Shown piece by piece: positions 31,041 through 43,518 of a stretch of DNA of 64,000 nt. The stretch is from Cyrtodaria siliqua (lineage: Eukaryota; Mollusca; Bivalvia; Adapedonta; Hiatellidae): NCBI GenBank assembly GCA_037043455.1, contig JAWPHD010000086.1, forward strand, positions 124,001 to 188,000. The letters run 5' to 3'. A model generated the notes under the pieces. It ran no database searches. It saw nothing but the letters and a program-made list of their open reading frames with translations, and was not told the origin of the DNA. A program made the position numbers and the translations under genes. Each line of letters starts with the position of its first letter. Position 1 is the stretch's first letter.

Positions 31041-32225
31041 GTTTGTATAAATAACATGGTACACACTTTATATATTCGTTCACTGGTAGTTGTTTCGGTC
31101 TCTTTTTCTAAGGCAGATATCATATTTGTGTTGATTTGTGATATTTTATACGAGCTTAAATGTAATGTAATGTAAATGTAAGTTAGGACTGATATTTTTT
31201 AACTTAGATTTATTCTGACAAATACTACATAATAGCAAATTGTTCAACTAAGAATAAAAACACGGTAGATTTCTTCTTTTGAAGTATTTTTGTCCCGGGT
31301 TTTAACCCTAATCTGGCTGCATATTTCTTTCTAGCCCTGTGACATTTGATTTAAGCAAAAATGTTAGGTCATCCAATGAGGATTTCATTTTTAAACCTTA
31401 CTGATAATTACAAATCAATCTTACAGACCACAACAGCCATCATGACATAACGCAGATAAGATAAGATAAACTTTATTTTGAGTCGGCAAAACATAAGCTT
31501 TTGCAACGACTATAGATAACATGAGGTATATTTAGAACAACAGTAAAATAAAGCTATCACAGGAGAAATCGAGTTACATTATTATGACAACATTACCAAT
31601 TAAGAGTATATAACGCAACCACTTTAAAGAGATTGAACAAAACTAGGAATATGAAACAGATCTGTTTTTGCGCGGGGAATTTAGTTTGCGTTTTGGATGT
31701 ATTTATTATTAAACATGATAATATAAACAGGACGTCTTTTAAAGCAATATAGTATTAATATAGACAGTATACAGTACGTTTATATGAAATGATGTACTGG
31801 TATGTTTTTCTTATAACAATGTGAAAATAAGCTGTTAACTTAAAAGAAGTGTCATAAAGTCTCATAACTTGGAAATGAAACAAATCACTAGACAATTTAC
31901 ACATTTTGGCAAAGTATTTCTTTCAAAAACGTATCACGAAATCTCGTTTGAATACATGTATCATATCATTTGTCCCCATTAAATTGTGCGGTTATGCATA
32001 CTAATGCTAGATTGCTGAGAACACTTTGAATATTACAGGTATATACATCTTTACATTTACATAATTAGAAAGCAGAAACTATCTAGATACAACTAATTGG
32101 GTCATTGGGTAAACAATGCGTATTCAATACACACAGTCATATCCGTTAAGTGTTAAACACAATTGGCCTTAAATAAAATGGTCGATCGTTTTCCGACCTG
32201 CTCGTTCGAGCCGTCTACATTGGGA
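31041..32225. other. No gene recognised
   Basis: AT-rich. Around 31456-31500 GATAAGATAAACTTTATTTT then GAGTCGGCAAAACATAAGC may be a dispersed repeat end. Confidence 0.4.
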
Positions 32226-32740
32226 TATGGGTCACCAATGGTGTGGAAGAACAACTTCGCTTGTCAAGGCTCGATTCTATTGGCCTGGTATTGAGTCTGA
32301 CGCTGGAGCAGTCTAATGGAGGTTATGAGAATATCCGTGTGGTAACAGACCGACTTTCAAGGTTGGTACATACTGTTCCCACCAAGGATCAGACAGCTCT
32401 TATAACAGCAAAAGCCCTGTACGACTATTTTTTATTATTTTGGATTTCTAGCTCAACTCCAAAGCGCCCAGGAAAGGATTTCTGTGTCGCAGGTCGTCAA
32501 AGAACATCAAAGAACTTTGCAAGGTCGCTGGTTTTCAAAAAACAAGAACCACGTAAAACCAACATATGGAAAATAGGATGACAGAGAGATTTAACCACAT
32601 GCTATGCAGCATGCTAGGAACACTTGATGAGCACCAGAAACAGAGATGGAAGGGGTATGTAGCCCAGATAGACGCGTTCCTTGGTCTGCATGATTCCTTC
32701 AAGTCCAATGAATCATCAGTGACAGGTTGACATAAAGAAT
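32226..32740 (+). pseudogene. Gypsy integrase remnant (third element)
   Basis: Plus strand, several frames. TTSLVKARFYWPGIESD is the zinc-finger end (about 32250-32300); a gap follows; then YENIRVVTDRLSRLVHTVPT (32325-32385) with the first catalytic Asp; the second Asp region reads QLQSAQERISVSQVVKEH where LQSDQG is usual, so that Asp is lost; NRMTERFNHMLCSMLGTLDE (from 32574) keeps the catalytic Glu. It differs from the integrases of gypsy-1 and gypsy-2, so it belongs to another gypsy lineage. Nothing else of the element is recognised. Confidence 0.75.
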
Positions 32741-33927
32741 CTCAGCGTGAGCAACAAGACAGAAGGTGCTGTCTGATTTGAAAGTCAGAGAGTCAAAGCT
32801 CTTACCGGGTAACAGACTTCCTCACGGATAAGACGCGGCATGGATAAGACGCAAACGTAAGTGGATATATCGTGAGTTGTTATTAGGCAGCCAAATCCCG
32901 AGATTCCGGTGTTGTTTGTTCGCAAGGCAACAGGAAGCCCCACAATAACACTACATCGTAATATCATTCCTTTACATTTTAAATATGCTCATATTTCCGT
33001 TTGTGGTGCAGCTTGTGGCACCACTGCGGTTGATTGCTGGGGTTTCTATAGGACCATTTTTCTCATTTGTATACTGCTCTCTACTTCAATTGACAGAGTA
33101 TGGCAGACAGTCTAAACAAAACTCGCAACGCAAACAACTATCAACTCGAGCCCGAACAACTAACGATTCAATTTCCAGTGACTCGGAATACGAATATTTC
33201 ACTCAGGCGTATATATCATTCCACAGAAACGGGCAAATACATCTAGACGTCTGCCTTCAAGGACGATCAACGATAAAACCATAAACCCGGATGCCACCGA
33301 ATGTGTGCTAAGGGCTGATATGACAGTTGACATTGCATATATATCCATATTGCTTTCACCGGAACTTACAAAGGATTTTTTTTCCGAACTTTATGCTTCA
33401 GATTCATCTGCGACATCCCAGGAGACTAATAATATGTGTCGACAGAACCGATACTCGTGGTTTGTCCGAGTAGGGGTTAGGGGTATCCTAACTCCGACGT
33501 ATAGAACGTGGAAACGCAGTGATTCGGTGATCTGAGCGTCACCGGAGAGCCCCAGTTTGGCACCAAGGTGTAACTTGGTTAAATAGTAGAATTAGGTGTA
33601 CATAACAGCGTAGTATATGCAGTTTTTTATTATGTGTTTCTCTTTTTCCTTTCAGTATATATATATATATAGACAGCAGTATGCAGAATAGGTATTTCCG
33701 CTATATAGTGTATGTTTAATATGCTACTGCTTATCGAATGGTGCAGGGCGACATTAGGCCTGTCCTTTCTGTTACGAGTATAATGTAACAAGAAAGGAAG
33801 CAAAACCAGCCTCACAAAAATGTAATTAAAAAATTATTTACATAACATATTCAGTTACAGAATACACAAATCCAGTTTTTCATTAATATCCAATTTTTGA
33901 AATAAGGCCAAATAAAATTATCCATTG
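32741..33927. other. No gene recognised, tail fragment and TA tract
   Basis: Around 33010-33065 GTGGCACCACTGCGGTTGAT and GGGGTTTCTATAGGACC match the tails at 26.3 and 29.4 kb. A (TA)n tract is at 33655-33672. Open frames up to 99 codons show no domain. Confidence 0.4.
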
Positions 33928-34153
33928 AGTAGTATAGATACTGGGGGTACCAGCGCAATTTTCCTGGAGTGGGCAACGGGCGCCAAGCAACTATAAAATG
34001 TGCCAGTCATGGCTGTTAACTCAAGTACATCATCATTTACAAAAATAATAAATGATAGCATGCTTGAGCCAAAAGCCCTGAAACATATTATTAATTACTT
34101 GAGCAAACCCACTCTAGGAAACTATCGCTGATACTCCCAGTATCTATACTACT
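33928..34153. mobile_element. 226-bp MITE-like element with 28-bp TIRs
   Basis: AGTAGTATAGATACTGGGGG at 33928 and its inverted partner ending at 34153, with two mismatches in 28. No coding capacity. A related single end (CTCAGTTTCTATACTACTT) is at 37409-37427. The target duplication is not clear. Confidence 0.7.
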
Positions 34154-34469
34154 TATCAATCCAGTTTATCATTTCAATAACTTAATGTTTTGTCCATACA
34201 ATTCAACTAAAAACATTTACAAATGATCAAGCTCGAGTAACCCTTTTTTAACGCACACATTATATTTCACTTGTATGCTAATGTATCTTGTCCATTATCT
34301 AGTATGTATCTTTTATCATCATCAGCTGATAAACTTTTTTTATTTATTACATAGCTGCTTATGTTATGCTTTTGTGATCTAATTATTTTCATCTTAGGTT
34401 GAGTTTCTGTTGCCGTAAATAAAATCTCTTTGTAATTATAATGCGTTATATTTTTTTAACAAAAAGAAA
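34154..34469. other. No gene recognised
   Basis: AT-rich sequence without recognisable features. Confidence 0.45.
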
Positions 34470-34768
34470 GATATAAAAATCGGACAGGGAATGTAGCATA
34501 CAATGACGACAGTCAACCACAAAACACAAAAACAAACACGCAAACAGACAAACGAGAAGGCAAAAGTAATAAAAATTGCAAACGACATCACAAACACAAA
34601 AGGGTTGACAATAGGGCTTCCGCCTCGGGAAAAAAGCCTTGTTTAAACCAGGTTCTAGGGTGCACCAAACCTCACATTTACCCTATTGTCATCCCAATTA
34701 AACGGGACAGTGTTAATAAAGAAATCCCCGCCATGAAATATTCTCTAAACAACAAGGCAGCGTTAATT
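34470..34768 (-). repeat. PLE 3' tail (copy 11)
   Basis: AAAATCGGACAGGGAATGTA, GACGACAGTCAACCACAAAA, ACCAAACCTCACATTTACCC and TTCTCTAAACAACAAGGCAG. It abuts the DNA polymerase relic, truncating its 5' end. Confidence 0.75.
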
Positions 34769-37130
34769 TGTTGCTATGATGATCAATATTCAAAACCAGT
34801 TGTAACGTATAGAGGACCAAATGCTGTTTACAAGTTTTTAGAAAAAATGATAGAAGAAGAAAAGTGGTGCAAAAAAACAATGAATACGCATTTTAAGAAA
34901 GATTTGGTGATGTCAAGAGAAGAAGAAGCTAAGTTTCAAAAATCTAAATCGTCATATTTGCGGTCATGTTTCTGTGTTTTTTTGGTTTACTGTCCTCCTT
35001 GAATGCTACTTTCCCTGTCCGATCTTTTTATATTTCTTTTTTGTAACAACTCTCGGAAAAGGTAACGCGGGTCATACAGTGGCATATAAAAACTTCATCA
35101 GAAAAGTCAGGGATCATTGTCATATAACTGGAAAGTATAGGGGAAGCGTTCACAATATATGTAATATTAATTTCAAACTGACTGAAAAAATACCTGTCGT
35201 GTTTCATAATTTGAGAGGTTATGATTCTCACTTTATAATGCAGCACATCGGAAAGTTTGAAAATAAAATAAATGTTATACCAAATACCATGGAAATATAC
35301 ATGGCTTTTATGTTAGGACAACGTTTGGTGTTTATTGACAGTTTTCAGTTTATGTCTCAGTCATTAGAAAATTTAGTAAAAAACGTTCCGTCGTTTCAGT
35401 ATACCTCAGGAATACTCTGGCGATAAGTTAGAATTAATAAAACGAAAAGGTGTTTATCCTTATGATTACATGAACAGTTTTAAACGCTTCAAGGATACTA
35501 AATTACCCGGTAAAGATAGCTTCTATTCTCAATTAAATGATGAGCATATTTCAGATGCAGATTATGAACACGCTAAAAAAATATGGAAAACATTTAAGAT
35601 TAAAAATATGGGAGAATATCATGACCTGTATCTCAAGACTGATGTATTGTTGTTGACAGATGTTTTTGAAAAATTTAGAAAAATGTGCATTGAGTATTAC
35701 AAATTAGATCCTTGCCATTACTTCAGTAGTCCTGGTTTAGCTTGGGATGCATGTCTTAAGATGACTGGTATCCAGCTTGATTTAATCGCTGATATTGATC
35801 AATATTTGTTTGTGGAAAAAGGATTAAGAGGCGGCACGAGTTATATTGCAAACAGATATTCACAGGCTAACAATACATATATGAAAAACTATGACAAGAA
35901 AAAAGAAAGCAAGTACATTATATATCTTGATGCTAATAACTTGTATGGATGGGCTATGTGTCAACCGTTACGTACTGGCAACTTCAAGTGGGTTAACAAG
36001 ATTGAAAAAGGAAAATCAAATTATATTGTGGAGTGTGATATTACGTATCCTGAGAAACTGCATGACTCGCATAATGATTATCCTCTCGCCCCGGAAAGTT
36101 TAAATATCAAAGATGAGTGGTTGTCAGACTATTGTAAAAATTTAAAACAAAAGTTTAATTTAGGATCTAGTAAAGTTAACAAACTTGTTACGACGTTGAA
36201 AAATAAAGAAAAGTATGTCGTGCATTTTAGAAACTTAGAATAGTATAAAAATCTCGGATTAAAGGTAATAAAAATACACCGGATACTACAGTTCGATGAA
36301 TCACAGTGGTTAAAGACGTACATAGACTTTAATACTGCTAAGAGAACAGCCGGTAAAAATGCTTTTGAAAAGGATTTCTTCAAACTGATGAACAATTCAG
36401 TTTTTTGTAAAACTATGGAAAATTTGAGAAAAAGAATTAATATTAAATTGACTTATGATGAGGAGGTCCTTTTAAAACATGTAGCAAGACCTTCATTTGT
36501 TTCTTGTAAAATGTTTAATAAAAAATTATTTGCTATAAACAGAATAAAAGAACGATTAGTTTTAAATCGTCCTATCTATGTTCGTATGTGTATTTTAGAC
36601 TTGTCAAAATATTTGATGTATGATTTCCATTACAACTACATTAAAAATAAATATGATAAAAAAATTAAATTATTATTTACTGATACCGATTCCCTTATGC
36701 TATAAAATAAAAACAAAAGATGTGTATGCAGACTTTTACAAGGATAAAGAACTTTTTGATAATTGTGATTATGATCCAAAAAGTAAGTTTCATTTTAATG
36801 ATAATAAAAATGAAAGATGAAACTTGTGGAATACCCATTGTTGAATTTGTCGGACTACGAAGTAAACTATAATCGTATATGTTAGACAATAAGGTTAATA
36901 CAAAGAAATGCAAGGGTGTTAAAAAATGTGTTGTTAAAAAACAGATAGTACATAATGATTACAAAAATATTTTGTTTACGGCAACAGAAGCTCACCATGA
37001 GATGAAAGTCATTAGATCACAAAAGCATAACGTGAGCAGCTATGCAATAAATAAAAATAGTTTATCAGCTTATGATGATAAACGGTACATACTAGATATT
37101 GGACAAAATACCTTATCATACAAGTAAAAT
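34769..37130 (+). pseudogene. Polinton/Maverick-type family-B DNA polymerase relic
   Basis: A protein-primed family-B DNA polymerase in at least five frames. Opens with CCYDDQYSKPVVTYRGPNAV (34769); RDHCHITGKYRGSVHNICN and IPVVFHNLRGYDSHFIMQHI (35110-35250) are the exonuclease-side blocks; DSFQFMSQSLENLVKN; LYLKTDVLLLTDVFEKFR; motif A IIYLDANNLYGWAM (about 35917-35958); motif B KLMNNSVFCKTMENLRKR (about 36383-36435) with Cys where Gly is usual; motif C LLFTDTDSLM (about 36670-36700); and the C-terminal KKCKGVKKCVVKK block (36905). Breaks: a tail insertion at 34965-35048, a frame change near 35425, a stop at 36241 and shifts near 36705 and 36820. No integrase, capsid or terminal repeat is seen nearby. 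Confidence 0.82.
34965..35048 (+). repeat. PLE 3'-tail end (copy 12) inside the DNA polymerase relic
   Basis: TTTCTGTGTTTTTTTGGTTT, ACTGTCCTCCTTGAATGCTA, CTTTCCCTGTCCGATC, nearly identical to 55910-55965. It interrupts the polymerase between a FQK and a HTVAYKNF block. Confidence 0.75.
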
Positions 37131-38789
37131 AATGCATGGAAAAAATGATATGCAAAGCGATGATGAAGACTTTGCTTAATGAGTCGGAAATGTTTTAGTT
37201 ATTTACAAAATTAATAGAAACTGAGGGTTTTGGTAAAGTTCTTCCTAAGCGAAGGGTAATCAAGCAGTTTTTGGTAGTTGTGTGGGGTCTGGCAGCAAGC
37301 ATGTCATCGTCATTTTTCACGTTTTGTAAATGGTTGTGTTAAAGTCAACAGGAGACAACTTGAAAACTATTGATTGTTTGTCGCGAGGGGGGAAATTGCG
37401 CTTATACTCTCAGTTTCTATACTACTTCAATCTATTTAGGCTTGACCTCGTTGTATTCAACAGTTCGTGTTTTTATATTATTAAAATCAATCCAATCTTA
37501 TTTTAACCTAAAAAATGTGGTAGGGCGGTTTTTGTTCTATTTATGTACTGGAAATCCACTAATGACGTAAGAGCGTGTATACTGGCTGTGGGTCTAAATA
37601 CTCGCTAAAGGCGGTATTCTACAGTCGTTTATATTTAAACGCTGTGTGTATCATCAAGGCTATTGATATAAAGGTATTGGCAAAGTTTGGTGAAGATCAA
37701 ATACAAAATAAAACGAGAAAATGTGTTGATTTCAAATTAAAATCCAAAATTTATTACAATTAAGTATAAAACACCAGTGTTAATTTACAAAGAAAAACAG
37801 ATAATTTTATAAGAATTAATAATCCACGAAAACAATCGGCCAAGTCCGTAACTACTCGGCCTATTCCGTCATACAGCGGGAACATCATTGATTGCAATTT
37901 TAAATTAACTTCAAACTTTATAAAATAAACCTCATTCAAAATCAGTAAAATTTTACATAGAAAAATTATAATAATAATATAATGGGTTATGAGCCGAGCG
38001 AAAACCGACAACTGTAAACCGAAAGTGATGATTTCCGAGATATTTATAATAATAATTGTTGTTCAGCCTATAAATATTGGTTCAACAGACTAAAATACCG
38101 TGAACACACAATTTTGTAGATCTTTTTGTTTCGTTTTAATCCGACAACAGTTACTCGAAAGGTTGCAAATCCATCAAAGTAAACCGAAAGGTTGCAAATA
38201 GTCAATTCCTAACCCATTGCACTTTCTTAAGCCACCAAAAGTGGCACCGCTTTGATACGCCGTGCAATGAGTCTACATGCCCCTTCCATAGTAAAGTTAG
38301 AAAATTGACAACCTGTTAAAAAATCAAACCTGGTTAGAATTCTGGGAAACTTACTTTATCATGCAAATAAACATGTTTTCTTTTAAACATCAACAAGGAA
38401 GGTTGAATATCTTCTAAGAAACATGTCTTCAGCGTATACTAAGACCAGGTCAAAGGTCAACGCTATTTTTACACCTTGCAATATCGTACCCTGTCTACTC
38501 TCACTTCTGAAATTTATATAAAAAAATATCAAAAAAATGGTGAGCTCCATTTTCAAATATCAACAACATGTCTAGAATACAATTACAGCCAAAAATAACA
38601 GGACACTGCGCTAAACAAGTTTTTAAAGGAAAAAGATTAGCACTCTTTAATACAGAACTACTTTCGACTGCACCAGGCGAGCACATCCGCCAGATTTAGT
38701 GAAATTAAACCTGAAATGAAATCAAACAGGTTGGATTATTCCTGTAAAATATTTTGGAAATCAAAGATCAGCAGAACTCCTGCCGTGGT
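37131..38789. other. No gene recognised
   Basis: AT-rich. A single MITE end near 37409 and a perfect AGGTCAAAGGTCA at 38449-38461 are the only items noted. Short frames show no domains. Confidence 0.45.
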
Positions 38790-40090
38790 GGGGTGTCCTC
38801 GTCCGTCCGTCTATCTTTTTTTGTAGCGATTACTCCTCTGAAACTACTTGACGGATTGTCATGAAACTTTACAGGAATGTTGCTCTTGAGGTCTAGTTAA
38901 TCCTAGCAAAACTGCACGTTAATGTAAAATCCGATATTGCCATCAAAACTAAAAATAGAATAGACCTTCTCTAAAATGATCAGCATGACAAGATGTTGGT
39001 CCTTATCGAAAATGATTTTGATTCGACATTAAAGATGGCTGCCAGTGGCCACCTACATTGTAGCGACTACTCCTCTGAAACTACTTGACGGATATCCATG
39101 AAACTTTAAAGGAATGTTGCTCTTGATGTCGAGTTGATCAAGAGCAACAGTTCAAGTCGGCCGGAAATTCAAGATGGCCGCAACGGCTAAAAATAGATTT
39201 ATAAAAATCAAATTTGTAGCGACTACTTCTGAAAAGTATAATTGATATTGATATGGGACTTTTTCTGAAATGACCAGCATGACGTGATGTTGGTCCTTGT
39301 CGAAAATCATTTAATAAACATGGCTGCCAGTGGCCATCTTTGTTTACATTGAGTTATAAAGGAAAAACTTGCGGCGACTACTCCTGTGAACTACTAGGTG
39401 AATTTTCATGAAACTTAACAAAAATGTTGTCTACTTTTCAAAAACCGTATGTGGTATTGATTTGGAACTTTATTTAAATGACTGGCATGACATGTATTTG
39501 GTCCTAACCAAAATTCATTTCAATTCGAAGTCAACATGGCTGCCAGCGGATGTCTTTAATCATAAAGAGTTATATAGAAAAACCTGCGCCGACTTGTTGT
39601 TCTTGATGTCTTGCAGTTGGTCCTATGTAAAAATTCAGATTGGCCGGACATTCAAGACGGCTGCTACAGCTAAAAACGTATTTTAAAAACACAATATTTT
39701 GGCGACTACTTTTCAAAAGCCATAAGTGGTATTGATTTGGAACCTTACTAATATGACTTGCGTGACATGTAGTTGGTCCTAAACAAAATTCATTTCGATT
39801 GGCTATCAAACGTGGCCACCAGAGGCCATCTTTTTTTTACATAGAAGTATAGTCGAAACATTTTTGCCATTACTCCTCTGAAAGTACTTGATAGATGTTC
39901 ATGATAGCTACATATAGATTTTAAAAATACAACTATGTGGCCACTACTTTTCAAAAACCATAAGTGGTATTAATGTGGAACCTTTACTAGATTGACTGGC
40001 ATGACATGTAGTTTGTCTAAAACAAAATTATTTTGATTTGATTTCAAACCCTGGCCGCCATCGGCCATCTTTATTTACATAGAGTGCTGG
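38790..40090 (+). repeat. Divergent tandem repeat of about 240-490 bp
   Basis: At least four units start with GCGACTACTCCTCTGAAACT or a variant (38823, 39064, 39374, 39866), each followed by GA(C)GGAT...CATGAAACTT. Other recurring words are AAGATGGCTGCCAGTGGCCA, GACCAGCATGACATG and CATAAGTGGTATTGATTTGG. It is non-coding and of a type common in bivalve genomes. Confidence 0.65.
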
Positions 40091-41650
40091 TCATATTTCC
40101 ATAAAACGTCACAAGTTCCCATGTCTGATCTAGCTATCAAAATATATCTTATATTTCATTTTAACTAAGTTAAACCAAGTAGAACAATACCATCCATTAA
40201 CAACGAAAATCTCTACACAGTGGAATGTGCCTAATACTATTGCAAAATATTAAATATTTACAGCAATAGAATCGCAATAGTATTTTCGGCAATAACACAA
40301 ATACAATTACAAACAGTATTTGTGTCAATTAACCGAATTTCCTCGTTAAATTAATAGGAACTTACTGACTTAATTGATCCGTGGTATGGCGTAGTAGTAG
40401 AACGTCTGTATACCCATTTATTTAAATGGATAACGTTACAGTGTCCCTTGTCATCTAAAATACATCTGACTTAATCAGTTTCACAATTATAACTGCCAAC
40501 AGTGGGATAATGATGCGTCCAATGTTGCTAATGTTGGGGATTGTTTTATATTGAATGTATAACTGGACCTAACATGACAACATGATGTATTGCAAAGGTC
40601 ATATTTCTTAAATAAGGAAGCCAATCATGTTACTGATACGACATAAGTACGTGCAAACATATGTATCATCGTGTAATATCGCAACACTGCCTGATAAAAT
40701 GTCAACGAAATATTTTACCCTAACTATAGTCTATTGCCCTTCCAAATGAAAAAGATATTACAAAGTAATATATTACTGCTTAATAAACGTTAAATAACTT
40801 CGATGTAGTTATAACTTTGCTTGAATTGCGGAACTGGACTATGAAGACACATTGCGGTGGATGTGAAAGGGGGCTTGTTTAAATATGAGTGACTTAACGA
40901 TAGAACCTTGCATACTATATACCGAATCAAAAGTCCATACTTAGAAAATAATATTACATCACAACTCCTGGTATTTAACTCCTGGTATAACTCATGGTAA
41001 ATCTGTAGCCCTTTCGCTGTCATTTTTCAAATGTCGTCTGCTAAAATTTGACTTCCGGTAATATGTTACATATACAAAGTGTTGTGGAAAACATTCTTTC
41101 TGAGTGGCGCACAGTATAAACCCTGATCAGCCTGCACATAGTGTGCATGTTGATATGGACTACACTGGTCGTAAAATCAATGTTTTCGACTGTGGCAGCG
41201 AAGGGTAACCCAAGTACATTCTATTTATGTTTGAAACGGAATACTATGCACGAATACCTATGATTCGAAATGTATTTGGAAAAGACAAAAATATGTCAAC
41301 AACACCAACATGTATTTTATTCTGGTAATTAAAATTAAAAACACAACAATAAAAAGAGTTTAAGTAAATGTGCAAACTTACATATATATATGCTTTGATA
41401 CATGTTACTAGTCAAAGCACATTCAAATGCGGAAAATAGAAAATCGCACTAAACAAATTCAGAATGAAGTTAAACATTCTAAAATAAATAAGACGTCATC
41501 ACAATCAGAAACTATGCCGCTAGTCCAAGAAGCAAACCTACCAGGAGTATACTTTCTTGCATACCGGATATGGTTGTCGGTGATGGAAATCCTTATCTTA
41601 CACATTGGGGAATTTAACAGTAACGCGCTGATAATAACAATGGCAGTTTC
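40091..41650. other. No gene recognised
   Basis: AT-rich with stops in all frames. No repeat family assigned. Confidence 0.45.
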
Positions 41651-41797
41651 ATGACGTCATTGTGTAAATAAACAAGCAAAACGTTGGCAGTTGGCGACGT
41701 CAACGCAAAGAACATAAATCAAGGGTAGCAACCTACGTCACGCGCACTCGCTAAAACAGATCCGTTTACATACACAGAAGCTGGATTCGGGAGCTGG
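41651..41797 (+). promoter_or_regulatory. Candidate promoter and 5' UTR exon (CRE-rich)
   Basis: A perfect ATGACGTCAT at 41651-41660, GACGTCA at 41696-41702 and TACGTCAC at 41734-41741 lie within 90 bases, in a local CpG-dense patch unusual for this AT-rich window. It ends in GGGAGCTG|GTAAGTGG, a strong splice donor at 41797. No ATG-led frame of note lies before the donor. It may be the first non-coding exon of a gene to the right. Confidence 0.35.
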
Positions 41798-41879
41798 TAA
41801 GTGGATTTTTACCAAGATTTACGAAACATTTGGTTAATTGACAATGCCTACCGTACCGCATGGAAAATTAAACCTTAAA

Positions 41880-42013
41880 TAAGCTGTAAACTCCCAGCCG
41901 TTTTTCAATTTACTTCGATACAATCTCATTTCAAAGCCAGTTACCGTTTACATTTTGGTGGAAATGCGATTGCATCGAAGTAAACTAACAAACGGTTGGG
42001 AGTTTACAGCTTA
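41880..42013. repeat. Foldback repeat, 40-bp arms
   Basis: TAAGCTGTAAACTCCCAGCC at 41880 pairs with the segment ending GGGAGTTTACAGCTTA at 42013; arms of 40 bp are separated by about 54 bp, with a handful of mismatches. It could be a small MITE. Confidence 0.75.
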
Positions 42014-42089
42014 TGTAGATTTGGGTGTTTTGTGTCCTTTTTTGTAGAAACTGACCCTCGTATAATTTAATTTGTTCTTAAATAAAACA

Positions 42090-42418
42090 ATACATCGTAC
42101 ACTATATATACAACAATACATTGTACACTATATATACAACAATACATCGTACACTATATATACAACAATACATCGTACACTATATATACAACAATACATC
42201 GTACACTATATATACAACAATACATCCTACACTATATATACAACAATACATCCTACACTATATATACAACAATACATCGTACACTATATATACAACAATA
42301 CATCGTACACTATATATACAACAATAAATCCTACACTATATATACAACAATACATTGTACACTATATATACAACAATACATCGTACATTATATATACAAC
42401 AATACATTGTACACTATA
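42090..42418 (+). repeat. 26-bp minisatellite, left part
   Basis: About 12 units of CAATACATCGTACACTATAT plus ATACAA. All frames stay open because the unit holds no stop in its triple cycle, giving spurious peptides rich in Tyr/Ile/Thr. The array continues at 43519. Confidence 0.9.
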
Positions 42419-43518
42419 CGAGAGGTGTTCAACTTATAAATGAACACTTTTATTGTGTAACTGAATCAACTATCTTGAAATTCTCGCCGAATATGTTGAT
42501 TGTAATGTCATGTCTTATGATTCCTTCGATATGAAACATTATGACATGCACTAGTATGTGCTTCCTAATGTTGCTGCATCCGCATTTTTGAAAATGGGTA
42601 GAGAATGACATTTTGAAGCAAAAATCGTCAATTATAAAAATAACTGCAATACAAATTTTAACACAAATGCTTTTAAAATATCGTTAACGGTTATAGTAAT
42701 CCGATATGTCCATGCTTGAACGTAGAAAAGTGTAATATGCATTTTTGTTAATTTGTCGATTTTCAAGATTTTAGCGAAAATTAACATGAAATTCAACTTA
42801 AAAAAATGACTAAATCTACGAAAGCTTCTAGTTCAAAAAATTAACTGCAGGCATTTTTGTGACTTCCTCCGCTATAAAAAACAAGTTTCATAAGTTTCTC
42901 AAAAGAAAAGATAGAAAAATATATAACTTAAAATTTAGGGACAAAACACACACATTTGCAAATAATGATAACAATAATATATTTGTTTACTAAAGATATC
43001 TTTATAACGTATATGATATACATATATTATATACATCAACAATAAATGTTCATGTTTTTATATCACAAAATATGATTAAAATAGTTATTTTGGTTAATTT
43101 ATAAAATTATCAGTAACATAGGAGCACATTTTCCTATTATCTGTCAATGTTTTAATATTGCGATAAAAAGTCGAGCTTTTAATTCAGCATCTATATTTTT
43201 GTCTTAAAATAAAACATCGATCATATTTAAATTATAAACACAGGTTTAAACAATATGATATGCATTTAGTGCAATTATTTGGTTTAAGGTAAAACTCCAC
43301 GGCAACAGCAACAAATAGGTTTAAAATTAGAAAATGGTTTACACCTTATTCAAAATGTAATTTAAAAAGAACCGCGTGAAATTGGATATTATTTTTAAAT
43401 GCATACGTTCTAAATGACAGTTTCACATCATTAAATCACGTATTTTTTATGACAATCACTTCCGCTGAAAAAACCCATCTTAAACAAACGTGTTCATTTA
43501 TAGGTTGAACACCTCTCG
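42419..43518. mobile_element. 1.1-kb TIR element with TA target duplication
   Basis: 29-bp terminal inverted repeats (CGAGAGGTGTTCAACTTATA... at 42419 and the inverted copy ending at 43518) with one mismatch. TA flanks both ends (42417-42418, 43519-43520), and removing the element plus one TA restores a perfect 26-bp repeat unit. TA duplication and short TIRs fit the Tc1/mariner superfamily. No transposase frame is readable. Confidence 0.85.

Noticed and set aside
34733..34768. Start codon of the DNA polymerase relic at MKYSLNN
   Set aside because: These codons belong to the adjoining PLE tail (TTCTCTAAACAACAAGGCAG), not to the polymerase, which begins at CCYDDQ.
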